A stretch of DNA of 64,000 bases from Diplolepis rosae (GCA_030998225.1 JAPYXD010000755.1:372001-436000), one strand, 5' to 3'. Positions 1-12,215 are shown, counted from the first letter of the stretch. Made by a program: numbers and translations. Notes: generated by a model not told the origin, from the letters alone.

Positions 1-80
1 TATAGTAATCTCTCTCCCAGTATTAGAGAATGGCGCTCTCAGTTTGGCTCTCACTTTTTTTCACGTTAATTCCCTAACGA

Positions 81-548
81 ACCCAGTCCAGTCAATGGTC
101 AGCAAATTCGCTCACTATTCACTGACCATTTGCTGACCTCGTATTAATATAATTAGGAAAAGCATAAAAAAAATGTATTTTGGTTCAATTATGATTCTGT
201 GGTACATTTTGAGTTTGAAGAGATCGAATTTAATACATTCATTTTATTTTTTAGCGTTAGAAACTAAAAAAAACATAATACCTGTCATTGAAGTATGTGC
301 GGCGGTAGTGGTAAAAAGTTGCTGAACAACTACACTGTCTTCAATGACAGGTAATATGTTTTTTAGTTTTTAGCGCTAAACAATAAAATTATTGCAATTC
401 TAAACTCAAAATGTACCGGAGAATCATAATTGAAACAATTTAAGTGTTTTCTACGCTCTTCTTATTTATATTATCACAAGGTCAGTGAATGGTCACTGAA
501 CGGTCAGTGGATAGTGAGCAAATTCGCTGACCGTTCACTGAACTGGGT
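81..548. repeat. Foldback MITE, about 470 bp
   Basis: The left end (from ACCCAGTCCAGTCAATGGTC) reappears inverted at the right end (…GTTCACTGAACTGGGT). Arms of roughly 200 bp are alignable. Near the centre a second inverted pair (about 270-305 and 330-375, TACCTGTCATTGAAG / CTTCAATGACAGGTA) brackets a short loop. Within each arm the motif GGTCAGTGAA and its complement recur, so each arm also folds on itself. No coding capacity is seen. It lies upstream of the first visible G-alpha exon, so probably in an intron. Confidence 0.8.
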
Positions 549-1189
549 CCGCTATTGTTGTTTATGCAAAAATTGTTGTAAAAATACAATACGTTTTGAC
601 AAAATGTTTTAAAAAATAATTATTGAAACAAATTGTCTAGGCATCAGTTGAGAGCCCTAAACCTGCACTCTAGTTGACCCTCACATAAAGTCAGCTTGAC
701 ATTTTAGATATTCAGGTTGATTTTCCATTTTTCTCCGTGTAGGCGTGCTCAAACTTGCGAGTGAGGCATGCTTCTCGCGATGATAATGTAGCCGCGTCCT
801 TGAAGAGGGTCAGACAGATTTTTTGTAGTTCTTAGAAGTAAAAGAAATTTCACTCTTATATATATATTTATCTATATTTCTATAGATTTATTTTTAAGCC
901 GGACAGATTTCAGGAATGTAAGTAAATCTACTCTAGTGTTTTCAAAAGAAAAAAATTCTCTACTTTAGAAAACCTAATTTGTCCAAAATTAATCCACTGA
1001 ACACAAAAAAAACCAGGTGTTATATTTACTTGGATTCTCGTGTAAAATTTATATTTGATCCCAAACTCTACTCCAGAATCTGGATAATTATAACCCACGG
1101 CTTTTCAGTGAACCACTGTTATTTCTGTAATCATAATATACATAATTTTCTTTTTGGTCCAAAAATAGAATTTTTGATTTTGGTTATAG
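549..1189. other. Intronic stretch, nothing recognised
   Basis: AT-rich sequence between the foldback MITE and the first visible G-alpha exon. Nothing recognisable. It ends in the splice acceptor TTTTGGTTATAG. Confidence 0.5.
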
Positions 1190-1450
1190 CCAGAATTGGT
1201 GAAGGAGTATCAGCATGTTATCTATCAAAACATCGTAAAGGGAATGAAAGTCTTGGTAGACGCTCGTGATAAATTAAATATCCCTTGGGAAAATCCAAAG
1301 AATTATGATATTGGATACCAACTGCTCAAATTCGAAAATACAATGATTTTGGATGCCAGGTTATTTCTCCACTATGTTCCTGCTTTGCAAAGTCTATGGA
1401 AAGATGGTTCTATTAAACGAGCGTTTGATAGGCGGAGGGAATTCCAACTG
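1190..1450 (+). CDS. cta: G-protein alpha subunit, G12/13 class: helical-domain exon
   Basis: This exon encodes 87 residues starting PELVKEYQHVIYQNIVKGMK and ending RRREFQL. They match the all-helical domain of G-alpha-12/13 (Drosophila concertina). The product is a membrane-associated GTPase alpha subunit that couples receptors to RhoGEF/Rho signalling and actomyosin contraction (family knowledge). The exon is bounded by acceptor TTATAG and donor CTG|GTAAGG, phase 0 at its 3' end. An open frame continues past the donor to 1513, but that extension does not resemble the family. The N-terminus with the P-loop (GxGESGKS) must lie left of position 1. The visible exons sum to about 295 codons against roughly 370 for the family, so about 80 residues are missing. 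The symbol follows the insect orthologue. Confidence 0.9.
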
Positions 1451-1569
1451 GTAAGGGCAGTTTTTCTACATGTCAATAAATATATAATGCTTACTAGGAG
1501 AACCCCGACGTAGTGTTTTTGTTTGGATTCATAATTTTTATAAAGAAAGTTTATGACCGCATATAAAAA

Positions 1570-2717
1570 GTCTGAAAGGGCATAGCCGGGTTTCCATGTT
1601 GAAAGTGCCCCCAAACCAAATGAAGCTTTGCATTAACCATATCAAAATATTTGACAAGAAATGAGTTTTCAGAAATTTGCAGGTCCGCAGCCGCCATATT
1701 TAATGAGGAATGATAGATATTGCAATTTTTGTTTTTTGACTTTTACAGCCAAACTATTTATTCTAAAATTCTGAAAAAATTCACACTGCTACTAGTCATT
1801 ACTATACATCATTATAAATTTCTATTATAAATTTCTATTTGTATACACATTTTATTCTTAATTAGGTTCGCAAAAAAATTTTGCGAAAATTTCTGCAATG
1901 ATCATTTCGAGTTACGTATCATACTTTCTAATAACAACATTTCTCGCCTACTATTTCTGCATCAACTAAAATATTTCTTTACTTTTTATAAATTAAATAA
2001 TTGAGTCATATTTTTTTTATAGTCTACTAATAGACTGTAAAACAAGTTGATGCGATCGGAGATATTTGCTAGTCCATATATTTTGTAACTATTGTTTGCT
2101 CATTCTTTAATTATACAATATGTATGTGTGATATAATTTTATGTGATTAGTACTTAATAAATGATAAAGAGCCAAAGTGATCTTTAAAATAAAAAAAAAA
2201 CGAATTACTGCAAAAAAATTAATTTATTACATTATCAAGTTTACAGTATTTCATTACAATGTATTTTTTATATGCTTTTAATTTTTTTAACACCCATTCA
2301 CCCCCCGCAAAAATTTGAAAAAATTACGTTAAAGACCTTTGTTAATGACTAATATTTAGAGAAAAAATCAGAATTGCACCGTGAATTTTAATGCGAAAAA
2401 ATCGCATGCAAAAAATTTTGCAATTTTTTTAACCGCGAATTTCACATCTAAAAATTTGCAAAAAAGTTATAATGATGTATAGTAATGAAAAGTAGCAGTG
2501 TGAATTTTTTCAGAATTTTAGAATAAATAGTTTGACCTGTAAAAGTCAAAAAACAAAAATTGCGATATCTATTATTTCTCATTAAATATGGCGGCTGTGG
2601 ACCTGCAAACTTCTGAAAACTCATTTCTTGTCAAGTATCTTGATATGGTTAATGCAAAGCTTCATTTGGTTTTGGGGCAGTTTCAACATGGAAACTCGGC
2701 TATGCCCTTTCTTAGAC
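1570..2717. repeat. MITE with about 250-bp terminal inverted repeats
   Basis: The left arm (1570-1815, starting GTCTGAAAGGGCATAGCC) is inverted at 2465-2717 (ending GGCTATGCCCTTTCTTAGAC). Both arms carry the shared block around TTTTTGACTTTTACAG and GCCGCCATATTTAATGAG. The roughly 650-bp centre is AT-rich and non-coding. The short ORF at 2588-2839 lies in the right arm and runs out of it, so I do not treat it as a gene. It lies in the G-alpha intron. Confidence 0.85.
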
Positions 2718-2767
2718 ACGACATTTTGTCAGTTATGAAGAATAAGGGTTTGGAAATGACACGAAGG

Positions 2768-3410
2768 GTTTTTTTTGTGAGGAGGAAAAATGGCGAAAGC
2801 TTTTATAGACGTAATACTGGAACCGCCTTTTGGCTTTAAATTTCATGGTCGCACTTTACTGGAGCATGAGAGAGACCATTGTGTCAAGGGTGAGTTTGGC
2901 ACCCACCGCCCGGCCAGCAGCCATGTAAAAGCCAACTTCTCCGTGCTTTCTGTTCAGCCAGATGGCGAGCTCCGGGATTGGACGGTAAGTCCATCTCCCG
3001 GTCTGCTCACCATGCCATCTTGTCTGCCATCTCTCGACGAGTCTGTGCGTTCTATCTTTGCGGATGGCTTCCTTGGCACGAGCGATTTTCTGTAGGTCGG
3101 TTATACAGGTAAGCTCCTTACGGAGCTGAAAGTTCTCTTGCCTTTCCTTCGCCAATGGGTCTGTTGGCGGATCGCTCGCCAGGGCTGACACAACACTCGT
3201 CGACACAGTTTTGTATGCTAAAATTATTCACAGCGCAACACCTCTCTGTGCTGAGGACAGCCTTTTCTGGATAGCATGGTTTTTTAGGGCACCTGCTCAG
3301 ACCGAAGCTGCATAAAGCACCCCCAGGTACTTGATGCTTTTCTTTCAATCAACTTCATGTTCTCCGAAAACAATCCTCGGGTACTGAAAGGATCTCCTGT
3401 CTGTCTTTTT
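2768..3410 (-). mobile_element. R1-like non-LTR retrotransposon fragment, ORF2 C-terminal end
   Basis: On the minus strand the 2856-3206 frame gives DPLAKERQENFQLRKEL…RTHRLVERWQTRWHGEQTGRW…IPELAIWLNRKHGEVGFYM. This is the typical segment after the RT in R1-clade ORF2 proteins. Upstream (3207-3410) a broken frame carries the preceding YLGV-like segment. A T-run at 2768-2776 on the plus strand looks like the poly(A) tail of a minus-strand insertion. The 3' block GAGGAAAAATGGCGAAAGC recurs at the end of the copy at 7.3 kb, so the two share a family. 5'-truncated, frameshifted and dead. Confidence 0.75.
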
Positions 3411-4344
3411 TAAAATGTTTATGTAAAGATATAGGAAAACAATTGTTTATATATTCATTTTGTTACACAAACAAAAAATTGGAAGAAGCAAAAACAGCGA
3501 GTTTCCAGTTTTCTACTCTCTGCCTACTAGCAAAGTACGATATTATTTGAGCTGAACCGGCGGTTTAGACTGTTCACACAATATTTAAAGAGTTTTATCA
3601 AATTTGATCGTGTTTCGCTGCTTTTCTTACAAATTCCAAAGAAGAACCTTGTAATCAACATTCGCCATATAGTTTTTTTTTTATGTGCATGGATACCGAA
3701 ATATAGCTCTTATTTTAAATGTTAGTTACTAGGGTTTTCTTTTGGAGAGCAGAAGTCGTAATCCATATAGCCAGCAACGTAACTTTCGTGTAATTTTCAA
3801 ACCCTTTTTTTGTTAAATCTAGCTAAATATTGTGTACAATCAATTTCACACTCTATATGGGGTCATAACCTTGCTTTAAAAAAATAATGAATCCAAACAC
3901 AAACAGCATGTCTGAAGTTCCTCTTTGTAGTTAATATTTCCAATAATAAATACATTTTTATTATATTTTTCTAGTTGTTTCAAAATGCTATTCAATTCCG
4001 TTTAAAAAGAGGTTCTTAATTCAATTTCGTATTGAAGTTTCATTATCATACAAGTATTGTATTTTCTTCAACGGTTAAATGCATCTGTGTGTTTTTCAAG
4101 TAAATTGCATGTATGACCAAAATCATTTAAAATGATACAAATCGTACAATAACGATATCTAAAAAATAAAAAATTTGAAATGATTCAAAGGAATATTAAA
4201 TGATCTTTCAAAATCTAATAATGAACAATAGAGTTGTATATAAGAGCTAATCATTTCGTACACCTTATGTATCCAAAAAATGTTCTGTTTTAAACTCTTT
4301 AGTAGCAGTTTACTGTAACAACCTATTTGATATTTTATTTTTAG
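3411..4344. other. Intron sequence, nothing recognised
   Basis: AT-rich intron of the G-alpha gene. It ends with the acceptor TATTTTATTTTTAG at 4331-4344. No repeat or gene identified. Confidence 0.5.
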
Positions 4345-4395
4345 AGTGACTCCGTGCAATACTTCCTTGATAGCCTCGACAGGATCGCTCGAGTG
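4345..4395 (+). CDS. cta: G-alpha-12/13 small exon, end of helical domain
   Basis: A 51-bp exon encodes SDSVQYFLDSLDRIARV, the end of the helical domain just before switch I in G-alpha-12/13. It is phase 0 on both sides: it joins …EFQL from 1450 and continues into DYAPTHQD at 6830. The acceptor is TTTTTAG|AGTGAC and the donor GTG|GTATGT. It is too short to be found as an ORF and is recognised by homology and splice signals. Confidence 0.88.
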
Positions 4396-5094
4396 GTATG
4401 TTTATTATTTACAATGAACCTCATGTCCACAATCATAGATCATTATATTTTTATTCTTCACTTACTTTTCATCGACCTCAAATTTTCATATTCTAAGTGC
4501 CGCAGTCTTTCGGTTGAAATTTTTTAAATTCACATTTCTAATATTTTTTAACGATAAAAATTTAATATGATAAGAATTTAATTAAAATAACTCCTAAGCT
4601 TCTAAATCTTTTACTTATTCATTTTCTTAGTTCACTAATATTAAAGATCCTATTTTTGTAAAAGAATCCTTAAATGTAAATTACAAGATAATATTGTGAA
4701 ATTTGAAAATATTTGTCTCAGGTAACAAAGAAGTTTCAAGATTTGAATAAGCAACAGATCAGAAACACATGTATGTAATCAAAAGATTTTTAATCAAGCA
4801 ATAAACAAATCTTGTCATTAAAAAATGGAAATTTTATAATTAAAATAAATATAAATTTGTAATTGTTTTAAATTTAAATTTAAATGTTACAGAATAAAAG
4901 TTTACTGGAAAATTAAATTTACTATCTTATTCTCATGCCCCCATTTTGCCAAACTAAGTTGAGTAAAATTTCAATTTTTGGGATCTGAAATCTTGGTTGC
5001 ACTACTGCTGCACAAATAAAGATTATTGGCATAAGTAGGGAATTTTCTGATAAATATAAGATGTGTGTGATGAATCACAAAGTCGTTTAATATT
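4396..5094. other. Intron sequence, nothing recognised
   Basis: AT-rich intron between the 51-bp exon and dispersed repeat copy A. No repeats or coding signals recognised. Confidence 0.5.
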
Positions 5095-6190
5095 GTTTCT
5101 TAAGACAGTTTCATCTAAAAACATGGCACAAGGAGCGTAGCGCTACAAAATTGTTGCTCACAAGGGCCAAACGCAACTTAGACTGAGGATCAGTTTTTCA
5201 ATTTTACGATTCTTATATACTTTGCATACATTCAAGTTTATTTCTTGTAATTTGATACTAAGGCTCAAATCAATTTTATAATATTGTAAATGTGAATTAA
5301 AATTTCTCAAAGTTACTATATTTGTTTATGATTTCAAATGAAAAGGGAAATTCAATTTACTCAAGGCTCTATCGGCCTTAAGGAATGCAGTTGCATCTCA
5401 ACAATTTTTTCGTATATTTTGGTGGGAAAATTTAATTTTTTATTTTTATATAAATATTTTTGATGAGTACATGAGAAGATATAACTCTTATAAAAAAATA
5501 GTCAGTAGATAATATGTAAATCTTTTTGAAACGAACAATTTTTTTTGTAAAATTGTTTTCGCATCTCGCATAGATTTGGTGCCAAATATCATTTTACAGT
5601 TTTGATAACGTTTTTTACAATTAAAACGAAAACTATGAGTCCGATCAATAAGTGCTCCGAAGTAAATTTGTATATCCTCTTGAGATAAATAAATTTGTAT
5701 GGAAAAAATTTTTTCGTATCTTGTATAGTTTTTTTGGAAACCAAAAGTTTTTATTTTCAGTAACATTTTTTATTAATACACAAAAAATATAACTCCTAAG
5801 TAAAAATGGTTGTCAGGAAATTGGTAAATCTCTTTGAAATAAAGAATTTTTTTTTGTAACATTAATGCCATATCTCGTATATTTTGGCGAAAAAATGGAA
5901 TTTTTTATTCTAACAAAAACGTTTTTTATGGGTAAATCCAGAGCCGTTGGTCAAAAATGGCTGTTTAAAGAATTCGTACTGTCTTTTTGGGCCCTCAAAA
6001 GGTGTGCCGAATTTCAATCCAATCCGATAATTCTATCGAGTTATCGTGGCTACAGACGCCGAACACGCAGACAGACACTTTCGTAAAAACCGTTTTTTAT
6101 GACTCATGATGCCTCAAAACGTGAAGATTTGATCAAAATTCTGAAAGTGATTTTTCTCATGAAACCAATACCTTCTCATATGATGAGATT
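5095..6190. repeat. Dispersed about 1.1-kb repeat, copy A
   Basis: Aligns in the same orientation with 13519-14767. Shared blocks include TCAAGTTTATTTCTTGTAAT, the small hairpin around AAGGCTCTATCGGCCTT (5360-5383), ATAATTCTATCGAGTTATCG, CAGACACTTTCGTAAAAACC and the end AAACCAATACCTTCTCAT. The short ORF at 5865-6086 is inside this repeat. No transposase recognised; probably a non-autonomous family. Confidence 0.75.
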
Positions 6191-6204
6191 ATAGTAGTCT
6201 TTTT

Positions 6205-6289
6205 CGTATCAAGTGCGGAAAAGTTTATTTTAACGCGCGAGTGAGTCGCGACTCGCTCGCGCGTTAAAATACGTTCCGCACGTGATACG
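6205..6289. repeat. 85-bp near-perfect palindrome
   Basis: CGTATCAAGTGCGGAA on the left pairs with TTCCGCACGTGATACG on the right. The centre is the unbroken palindrome TTTTAACGCGCGAGTGAGTC and its complement around TCGCGA at 6246-6251. It sits directly after repeat copy A. It is either a very small palindromic MITE or the terminal hairpin of that repeat. Confidence 0.8.
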
Positions 6290-6829
6290 AATGATATTTT
6301 TTATTCATTGTATACCGGAAGTTAGTGGAGTCGGTGTCTTTTGCGTGTTGATTTTCCGCACATAAAATTTTTTAAAGTTCATAAATCTCACTTCAGGCCA
6401 TGGAACAACCGGACCACGTGACTCGATTCATTTCTTACCAATATTCTAGCATATTTAACCCTATTTCCTTGCAAAATGAAATATCAAGCTGGAATTTTGT
6501 GAATTTTTTTTGGTTTTGCACATTTTTTACTTTGTATTTTATTTTTCATGGAAATAGCGTATTTTACGACCATTTTTTAAAATGAAATTGCCTTCAGAAA
6601 GAAAATAAAAAGAGTTCTTTATGGCACTTGTTTTTATTAGCAAATTCCTTTCTTATGTCAACTATCTCTATTTATGTGATAGTGGCACATACAAGATTTC
6701 AAATCCCAATCATTTTTCTCTGTACAACATTCAACTTTGTATATTTCTGGGTTTGAGATCTGTAGATCATGAATGAAACATTTTCCAGACGCATCCTTCT
6801 GCTTGATAAAAATCATTTTTTATTTTCAG
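6290..6829. other. Intron sequence before the switch exon
   Basis: AT-rich intron that ends in a strong polypyrimidine/acceptor (TTTTTTATTTTCAG). Nothing else recognised. Confidence 0.5.
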
Positions 6830-7047
6830 GACTATGCACCCACTCATCAAGATATCTTACACTGTAGGAAAGCAACAAAGGGGATCTCTGAATTCGTTAT
6901 ACCCATTAACAATATCCCATTTCTCTTTGTCGATGTCGGTGGTCAAAGGTCACAAAGGCAAAAGTGGTATCAGTGTTTTGATTGTGTCACATCGATACTC
7001 TTTCTTGTTTCTTCGTCAGAATTCGATCAAGTACTTTTAGAAGACAG
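6830..7047 (+). CDS. cta: G-alpha-12/13 exon with switch I and switch II
   Basis: Encodes [20 protein letters not shown]…[16 protein letters not shown]…[19 protein letters not shown] is switch I (the Arg and Thr contact phosphate and Mg). [12 protein letters not shown] is switch II with the catalytic Gln of GTP hydrolysis. The [15 protein letters not shown] segment leads into alpha-3. The QRSQRQKW form and the KATKG switch are typical of the G12/13 class. Acceptor TTTTCAG|GACTAT, donor GACAG|GTAAGT. The exon ends in phase 2 (…GAC AG), and the Arg codon is completed by G at 21890, 14.8 kb away. The frame is intact. Confidence 0.95.
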
Positions 7048-7299
7048 GTAAGTTCAAATGAAAAGACAGTAAAGGATGGCTGCAAGTCTGAGACAACCTG
7101 GAACTAAGAATTTCAAAAAGAATGTTGATATAAGTGCAAGAGTAAATTATCTACATAATAAAATTTGAATTAGAGATTTTTTAACTGAATATATTTAAAA
7201 TAAATTATAACGTAAAAAAAATAAATATGTATATGGGCATGTCTCAAGAACCTTTCAATATTTTTTTTTTGTGAAGAAGAAAAATGGTGAAATCTTTTA

Positions 7300-8445
7300 T
7301 AGACAAGTCTAAGCATACATGTTAAAACCAAAAAACCCCTCTGTCGAACCATATTGCCGCTCGCGGGACCGCCTTTCGGCTTTAAACTTCACGGGCAGTA
7401 GCGACTTATCGTCTCTCTTTTTAAAGCGCTCCAGATATTGAAAGGATTTCCTGTCCGTGACCAGCAAAGCCTCGGTCTTTTCGAGAGCCATTTTTAGGCC
7501 TTTGCTATCCAACTAACGCTTTTGACGGCCAGAGATTCTCATTGATCCTTGGCACTAGGATACCGACGTCTTCAGCGGTGCACACGACAAGTGCGTCATC
7601 CGCGAAGCCGATGACACTCGTTCCAGCAGGTAGGTTCATGCGCAAGAAATAATCACACATGACATTCCACACGAGAGGTTCGACCTACAACCCCTGAAGG
7701 GCACCACATTTCATCTCTTCTAGGAGAGACCATTTGTTGCCCTCGTATATCACCCACCTGTCGCTCAGATAGTCGTCTATCAGCCGCAACGGGTGCTCTG
7801 GAACCTTCTTCCGCGTCATCGCCTCAATGCAGTTCTTCCATCTCGCGGCATTAACCGCAATTGCATACGTCAATACTAATGAATATGCAGAATCCCTTAC
7901 GTTTGCCTGTTCCTTTTCTTGCTTTAGTGGCGATGTCCACCAGTACCTGGATGTATTCGTTGTGGAATTATTTCTTCCAGAAGCTTCCCTATTGTATCCA
8001 ATAGACATATCGGTCTATAGGATGAGGCATCTTCCAGAGGTTTCTTTCCCTTTCTGAGAAGGACCAACCTCTGCCTCTCCCATTCGGTAAAGAATCTTCC
8101 CTCCTGAAGACGGAAATTAAAGGTTTCCAGAAGGATCTCCGGGTATACCGCTATCACCTCTTTGAGGATTTCGTTTCGCACCCCATCGATCCCCGGAGCA
8201 GTGTGAACTTCAAGCCTCACACCCACTCTCCTTAGTTCTTCGAGAGTAAAAAGCTCTTCGCACCGGACCATGCAGGAACTGTGATCCTGTCTCTGGAATG
8301 ACTCTTCGTGTAGAAACAAGCTTCGCACGATGTACTTGATTTGATCGGGATTGTCCTGGCCGGGGGTCTTTCTTCTAGTCACCAATCTCTTGGTAACTGT
8401 TTTGAAGGCGAGATCCCATGGGTCCTTTTTGACTTCACCCATCAA
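7300..8445 (-). pseudogene. R1-like ORF2 reverse transcriptase remnant
   Basis: RT blocks are in order on the minus strand. HTAPGIDGVRNEILKEV is block 1; WERQRLVLLRKGKKPLEDAS-SYRPICLLDTIGKLLEEI is blocks 2-3, in the 8445-7924 frame. A shifted frame (8008-7685) follows with VNAARWKNCIEAM and GALQGL, interrupted by TAG at 7685-7687. The catalytic FADD box is at 7595-7606. FADD with this spacing is typical of the R1 clade. The endonuclease domain is missing and several frameshifts make it inactive. Confidence 0.8.
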
Positions 8446-8616
8446 GTCTTTCTAGCACTGAAGTCGACTTTTTTTCAGAAAAGCAAAGAGAATGAATTTA
8501 CTCACACTGTGTGGGACTCGGCCGAAGCAATTAAACCGAAGCTTTAAAATTCAGGGCCTTTTCTATAGGCGCAATACGCCGAACTTCGGCGACCTCTTAA
8601 GCTGCCAGCTTGGTCT

Positions 8617-9683
8617 TTAATCGCGGCCTCTCCAAGGTTTCCTTTTTGGGACTGCCTCACGGAAAGCCGCACAACGCATTGTACACGGGATGTGATCGAC
8701 CCGGAGCCTCTTCTCTAACGGTGCAGAGGTAACACCGCGAACTCCTTGTGCAGGTCCCCGCTGTGTGCCCCTCCTCGACACATTTCTAGCAACTCCTGAT
8801 TCTGCCCGGTCCATGGCAGTCCGCCGCCATGTGTCCAAAGCCAAGGCATCGATAACACCTATTTGTCTGAATTTCCCTGCGGACCCTGCAGGTGACCCAC
8901 CTGATCGTGATTTTGGCCGCCTTAAGAATTTTTAAGGCCCCTGCCTCCTTCAATAGGACATACGCCTTTCTGACCCCTCTGTAAGGTCTGTTTGTTTCAG
9001 AGACCCTGAGTTCCATCTCCGGTCCTTGCTAGCAATATTCCCAAACAGCCTCCTCGACCTCTTGTCCTTCAATGCTGGGGTCTAGGTTTGTGATCTCGAC
9101 CTCGATCCAGGGGATGAGATGACGGACCGTCCCACTAACTCCAATGGCTTCTTGAAAGGCGTAGCTCATTCCTTCTGCAGGTTTTATGATCACTGCTTCT
9201 GAGCGCGGATGCCCAGACCTCTTCGGAGCTTTCACGTCTTTCTTCTTCAATTTCTTCTTCTAGGGGTTCTTCCTAACCGGAACCTCCACCCACTCCTCCT
9301 CTTTGTTAGAGCCTTTCGAGCTCTTCTCCTTTGGTTTTTTGGTTTTTGGGTCCTCCGGACTCACGGTCGACTCCCTTGGCCTCTTACGAGGGTCTGGAGC
9401 CGACGTAGCCGGTTGTGGGAGGTGGGGTTTGACTACCCTCATCCATGAGTTTCTTGCTTTTAGGACAGCCCACCTCCTTGATCTTAGAGACCATCCTGGC
9501 TCTCAAATGGTACTCGAAATGCTCGAGGTAGCCATCTCGATTCTCCATGCCCGTTTTCAGCATCCCCAGTGTCTGATGCGCGACACGGATTCCATCCCTG
9601 ATGGGGAGGAACATGTTTTTCTTCGTTTCCGAAAAACTCTCGATCTTCTCCAGCGTCGTTATCACCTTTCGTAGCTTCTCCAT
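8617..9683 (-). pseudogene. R1-like ORF1 (Gag-like) remnant
   Basis: The start ATG is at 9683 (MEKLRKVITTLEKIESFSET), followed by a basic, Pro/Lys-rich section (9442-9260), a central section (9250-9029) and a zinc knuckle CYRCLGFGHMAADC (CX2CX4HX4C) at about 8850. A second degenerate Cys/His stretch follows in another frame (8844-8617). Nucleic-acid binding chaperone of the retrotransposon RNP (family role). Broken by at least two frame changes and several stops, so not functional. Confidence 0.75.
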
Positions 9684-9790
9684 ATCTTTATTGTGCAGAT
9701 CGTGCAGCCAATATACTCCATTTTGTTCCTACGATTAGCTAGGGAAGTACTCGGTCCGCCCCTGCAGAGCCCAGCATGCAGGGGTTAGGT

Positions 9791-10940
9791 CTCAATACTC
9801 TATAAGGTGACCTGGTTTCCTAGAGACACCGTGTAAGACACCACTCCCTGGTGCCACACAGGAATACCAATGCAGGACCGGGACTGAAGTCTGCTTTCTT
9901 TTATGACTTGCAGCAGAGCATCACCCTTTGAGCGGGTGTATTTCTGCCGCGCTGTTTTAATAAACATCAAATTAATCTTGGTTTCAAGATATGCATTAAG
10001 TTGTGAAGTGTACTGCACAAATTATTTCAAATAGATTCATTCTCTAAATCGAAAGGAATCAAAGTTTGAATGTTCGATTTTTAAAGAGGTCACCTTGTCC
10101 GGATCCATGGTTTTATATGCTTTTTATGCTTCAACTTTGTGACGAATTAAGATAAGGCTATAAAACAAAATATGTGGGTCAAGATAATTAAATCAGAATC
10201 ATGTTTATTCATAAGAATCTTCATTTCATCTAATACGAACCAAGTTATAGGCTTTAAAAGTGTATCCTTTGCATCTTGACGTTTTGACCGTAACGGTTGT
10301 ATTGCATTTGCAGACTTCTCGTAAGCAAGCCAGCTGGCACGCGAAAAGAGATTATTGAAACTCGAAATTTGAGTAGTAATTGAGGGTGATGGCCAACCTA
10401 AACCATTGTGCGTATTTTCTTATAAGAGGAATCATAATTTTAAAGAAAAATGGTGTGCGTTTAAAATTTCAAAACGACCGTAACACTCATGATACTCCTT
10501 AAAATATAATCAAAATTTTTTAAAAAGTTTAAAAATACCTTCTTACGGTTGTTTTTGAACTTTCTATGATTGTGCCCAAAAAACAAATACTTAATTGATA
10601 ACTTTTAGCTGAAAATAATAAATTGTTGACGGTCAAATATAAACTTAAAAATTTGTCCAATGTAAAATTGCTTACACGTCTCAAGTGACATCACACAAGG
10701 AAACTGTCATATTTATGATTACTTACAAGAATTTATTCTAATGATTATCTACGCGAGAGGATAGGGTTCTTGAGATACACTCATATATTAATGTTGGTAA
10801 AATGTATTAAAATAACTTTCCACACATACCAGATTTTTAAAATAATCATTACAAAATTACAATACGATGGAAATTTTATTCAACACATTTTAACGTCACC
10901 TGAAATTAGAATATTTGCCTAAAATTTATACAGTCAGCTC
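9791..10940. other. Intron sequence, nothing recognised
   Basis: Between the R1-like element and the 5.4-kb long-TIR element. AT-rich; the first 200 bp is less AT-rich and could be residual retroelement 5' sequence. No coding or repeat structure identified. Confidence 0.4.
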
Positions 10941-11760
10941 TGATAATAGTGTCACCATTGAGTGAAGGTAGGTATAGAGGAGACATCGAGGGCGATTGAA
11001 TATCCCAGCTCTTGCGGGGAAAGACGTCAGGGGTAGGTTAAGTTCCGGAATCCAACACGGGGATCGACACTTTCGAAAGTCGAAAAATTTACACGGATAA
11101 GAAGTAAGTTGTAGGAGTAAGGCCCGAACTTGTGTTGGTGAGTCTTCTGTATTCATAATGGGTCAGGTGGTCCTCGTCAATTCAACCCCAGCTTATCGAC
11201 ATAATATTACAACACATTCTTCTCGCTCTTTTTCTTCTACTTCGCTCTTTACTAGTCTTTTCCTAAGATCGGATTTATATTTTTAAAAAGTAAAGATATT
11301 CAAAAGGAACCATGTTTTGATATTAACCATTTTTTTTTTTTAAATTTATTACATATTTATTGACAAAATGTTTTCAATATTCTTTCATTATCTTGATTAC
11401 AATAATAAAGACATAAAAAAAGGAAATAAATTATCAATGATAATATTTAGAAAATTTAATATTCATACAATATAATTTTCATTTATACAGTAAGGTTACA
11501 AAGTCAATATTGTTCTCTATAGGGATAAAATAATAATTGCCTTTTAAAAGAAATTTACTATTCTTAGAGAAATTAAAATTAAAACAAATTATCGCTCTTA
11601 ATATATAATAATTTATCAGAGAATGTAAATGACCATCCTCAGATCTGAAGTTATTTCATAGACTTTGACTTTAAGTTGGGCAAAAGGGCTCCTTTACAAC
11701 TACTTTACAGTTTAACAGTTTCTGTAAAGCAGCATCTTAATTATAAAGAGCCATCTCAGC

Positions 11761-12215
11761 GATCGTCATCTCTTCAGATTATAAATCTCAAACCCAAGTA
11801 CCTGCAGGTGCAAAGTGTAGACATTATGAAAGGATTTTTTCAGAGGATCAATAAAATCTTAACTTAGTTTTTTGATCTACAGAATTATGATATAAAAGAA
11901 CATTATTATTCGTACGAATACATTAATATTTTTCTTTGGATTTAAAAAAATTTGATTGCAAACTAATTCCTGGAAATTATCTGTCTTAATTTAATCAATT
12001 CAATGGAATTTAATCAATAGAATATATTCAATAAAAAATAAATGACAGAATTACCGTACTTCAATTATTTGAGTCATTTATTTTTTATTGTAGTGTTTTG
12101 TAGTGTGTATTGTACCAAATTAAGATTTTATTGATCCTCAGTAAAAATTCTTTTATAATGCCTACACTTTGCACTTGCAGGTACTTGGATTTGGGATTTA
12201 TAATCTAAAGATATG
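11761..12215. repeat. Inverted repeat with about 100-bp arms
   Basis: The arm 11761-11865 (CTTCAGATTATAAATC … AAGTACCTGCAGGTGCAAAGTGTAG … GATCAATAAAATCTTAA) is inverted at 12115-12215 (TTAAGATTTTATTGATC … CTACACTTTGCACTTGCAGGTACTTGG). The spacer is about 250 bp and AT-rich. It lies inside the 5.4-kb element and is probably another small foldback insertion. Confidence 0.75.

Larger units (their letters stand above)
7260..9790 (-). mobile_element. R1-like non-LTR retrotransposon, degenerate, internally deleted
   Basis: Minus-strand insertion in the long G-alpha intron. In its own direction it has a GC-richer 5' part (about 9790-9684), ORF1 pieces (9683-8617), RT pieces of ORF2 (8445-7595), a decayed downstream part and a poly(A) tail (T-run at 7261-7271 on plus). 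The APE-type endonuclease expected at the start of ORF2 is absent: ORF1 zinc knuckles at about 8.6 kb are followed almost at once by RT at 8445. Many stops and frame changes. GC content is visibly above that of the flanking intron. Confidence 0.85.

Noticed and set aside
1451..1513. Extension of the G-alpha exon past 1450
   Set aside because: The donor CTG|GTAAGG and homology place the exon end at 1450; the extra residues do not match the family.
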